Source of the DNA: Bacteroidota bacterium
GTDB lineage: Bacteria; Bacteroidota; Bacteroidia; Chitinophagales; Chitinophagaceae
DNA: 6,617 nt
Direction: 5' to 3'
Assembly: GCA_023392575.1 (NCBI GenBank)
Contig: JAEVYV010000350.1
Location: forward strand, 1 to 6,617
Below the pieces are notes generated by a model, which made no database searches, was not told the DNA's origin, and was given only the letters and a program-made list of their open reading frames with translations. Shown one piece after another: positions 6,250 to 6,617 of this stretch; the first letter of the stretch is position 1; each line of letters begins with the position of its first letter. The translations under genes were made by a program, and so were the position numbers.

Positions 6250-6617
6250 ATGAAAGCAAACAATATTTTGGAAACCATTGGAAACACACCCCATGTGCGT
6301 TTGAGCAAAATTTTTCCGGAGCACGACGTATGGATCAAGCTGGAAAAAAACAATCCAGGCGCCAGCATTAAAGACCGCATTGCGCTGGCAATGATCGAGG
6401 ATGCGGAGCAAAAAGGCATTTTGAAAAAAGACAGCATGATCATAGAGCCTACTTCGGGCAACACTGGTATTGGGCTGGCGCTGGTGGCAGCCGTAAAGGG
6501 CTATAAATTGATTTTGGTCATGCCCGAAAGCATGAGCGTTGAACGCCGGAGGCTGATGTCGCTGTTCGGTGCTGAGTTTGTGCTGACCCCCCGGGAAAAA
6601 GGCATGAAAGGAGCGAT
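6250..6617 (+). CDS. cysK: Cysteine synthase, CysK/CysM family (3' end cut by window edge)
   Basis: This is a PLP-dependent O-acetylserine sulfhydrylase, which replaces the acetate of O-acetylserine with sulfide to give cysteine. The first 122 residues are visible of a usual 290-320. The start region ILETIGNTPHVRLSKIF (6-22) is typical. The PLP-binding lysine is K41 in NNPGASIKDRIALAMI (34-49), and the phosphate/substrate loop TSGNTGIGLALVAA lies at 68-81. MPESMSVERRRLMSLFGAE follows, which is typical of cysteine synthase A. The NPGASIKDR version lies between the classic CysK (NPSFSVKCR) and CysM (NPAGSVKDR) patterns, so the exact subtype is not certain. The ATG at 6250 is preceded by an A-rich leader 10 bases after cysE. 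The reading frame is open to the window edge and no defect is seen. Pairing with cysE suggests the two proteins form the cysteine synthase complex. Confidence 0.94.
   Translation, partial: MKANNILETIGNTPHVRLSKIFPEHDVWIKLEKNNPGASIKDRIALAMIEDAEQKGILKKDSMIIEPTSGNTGIGLALVAAVKGYKLILVMPESMSVERRRLMSLFGAEFVLTPREKGMKGA

Overview
The window looks like chromosomal DNA from a member of the Bacteroidota, probably close to the Chitinophagaceae. The evidence is the style of the proteins (Bacteroidota-like RibD, YigZ and sodium/sugar symporter sequences), A-rich start regions with almost no Shine-Dalgarno sequences, moderate GC content, and all genes on the plus strand at short spacing. The placement rests on remembered family sequences, not on a search.

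Layout. 1-2026 is a housekeeping block: the C-terminal reductase half of ribD (cut by the window edge), a ten-helix EamA-type transporter starting 2 bases after it, and a YigZ/IMPACT-family protein. 2129-4961 looks like a sugar-catabolism block: a fumarylacetoacetate-hydrolase-fold enzyme closely resembling 2,4-diketo-3-deoxy-L-fuconate hydrolase, a decayed 3' end of a short-chain dehydrogenase with the C-terminal signature of L-fucose dehydrogenase, and an intact SGLT-type sodium/solute symporter closed by a strong hairpin terminator. 5062-6617 is a sulfur-assimilation block: a decayed 3' end of cysN (sulfate adenylyltransferase large subunit), then intact cysE (serine O-acetyltransferase), then the start of a cysK-type cysteine synthase that runs off the window.

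How the genes fit together. cysE and cysK make cysteine from serine and sulfide through O-acetylserine. The cysN stub suggests that a sulfate-activation gene once stood directly upstream and was lost here. In the sugar block, the hydrolase and symporter would fit a non-phosphorylative L-fucose (or related deoxysugar) route, but the dehydrogenase next to them is broken.

No novel defence, mobile or RNA system was recognised. The most informative signals are the two gene remnants at 3019-3157 and 5062-5397. Both keep only the C-terminal end of an enzyme, and they lie on either side of the symporter gene. No tRNA, rRNA, CRISPR array, insertion sequence or riboswitch was seen.
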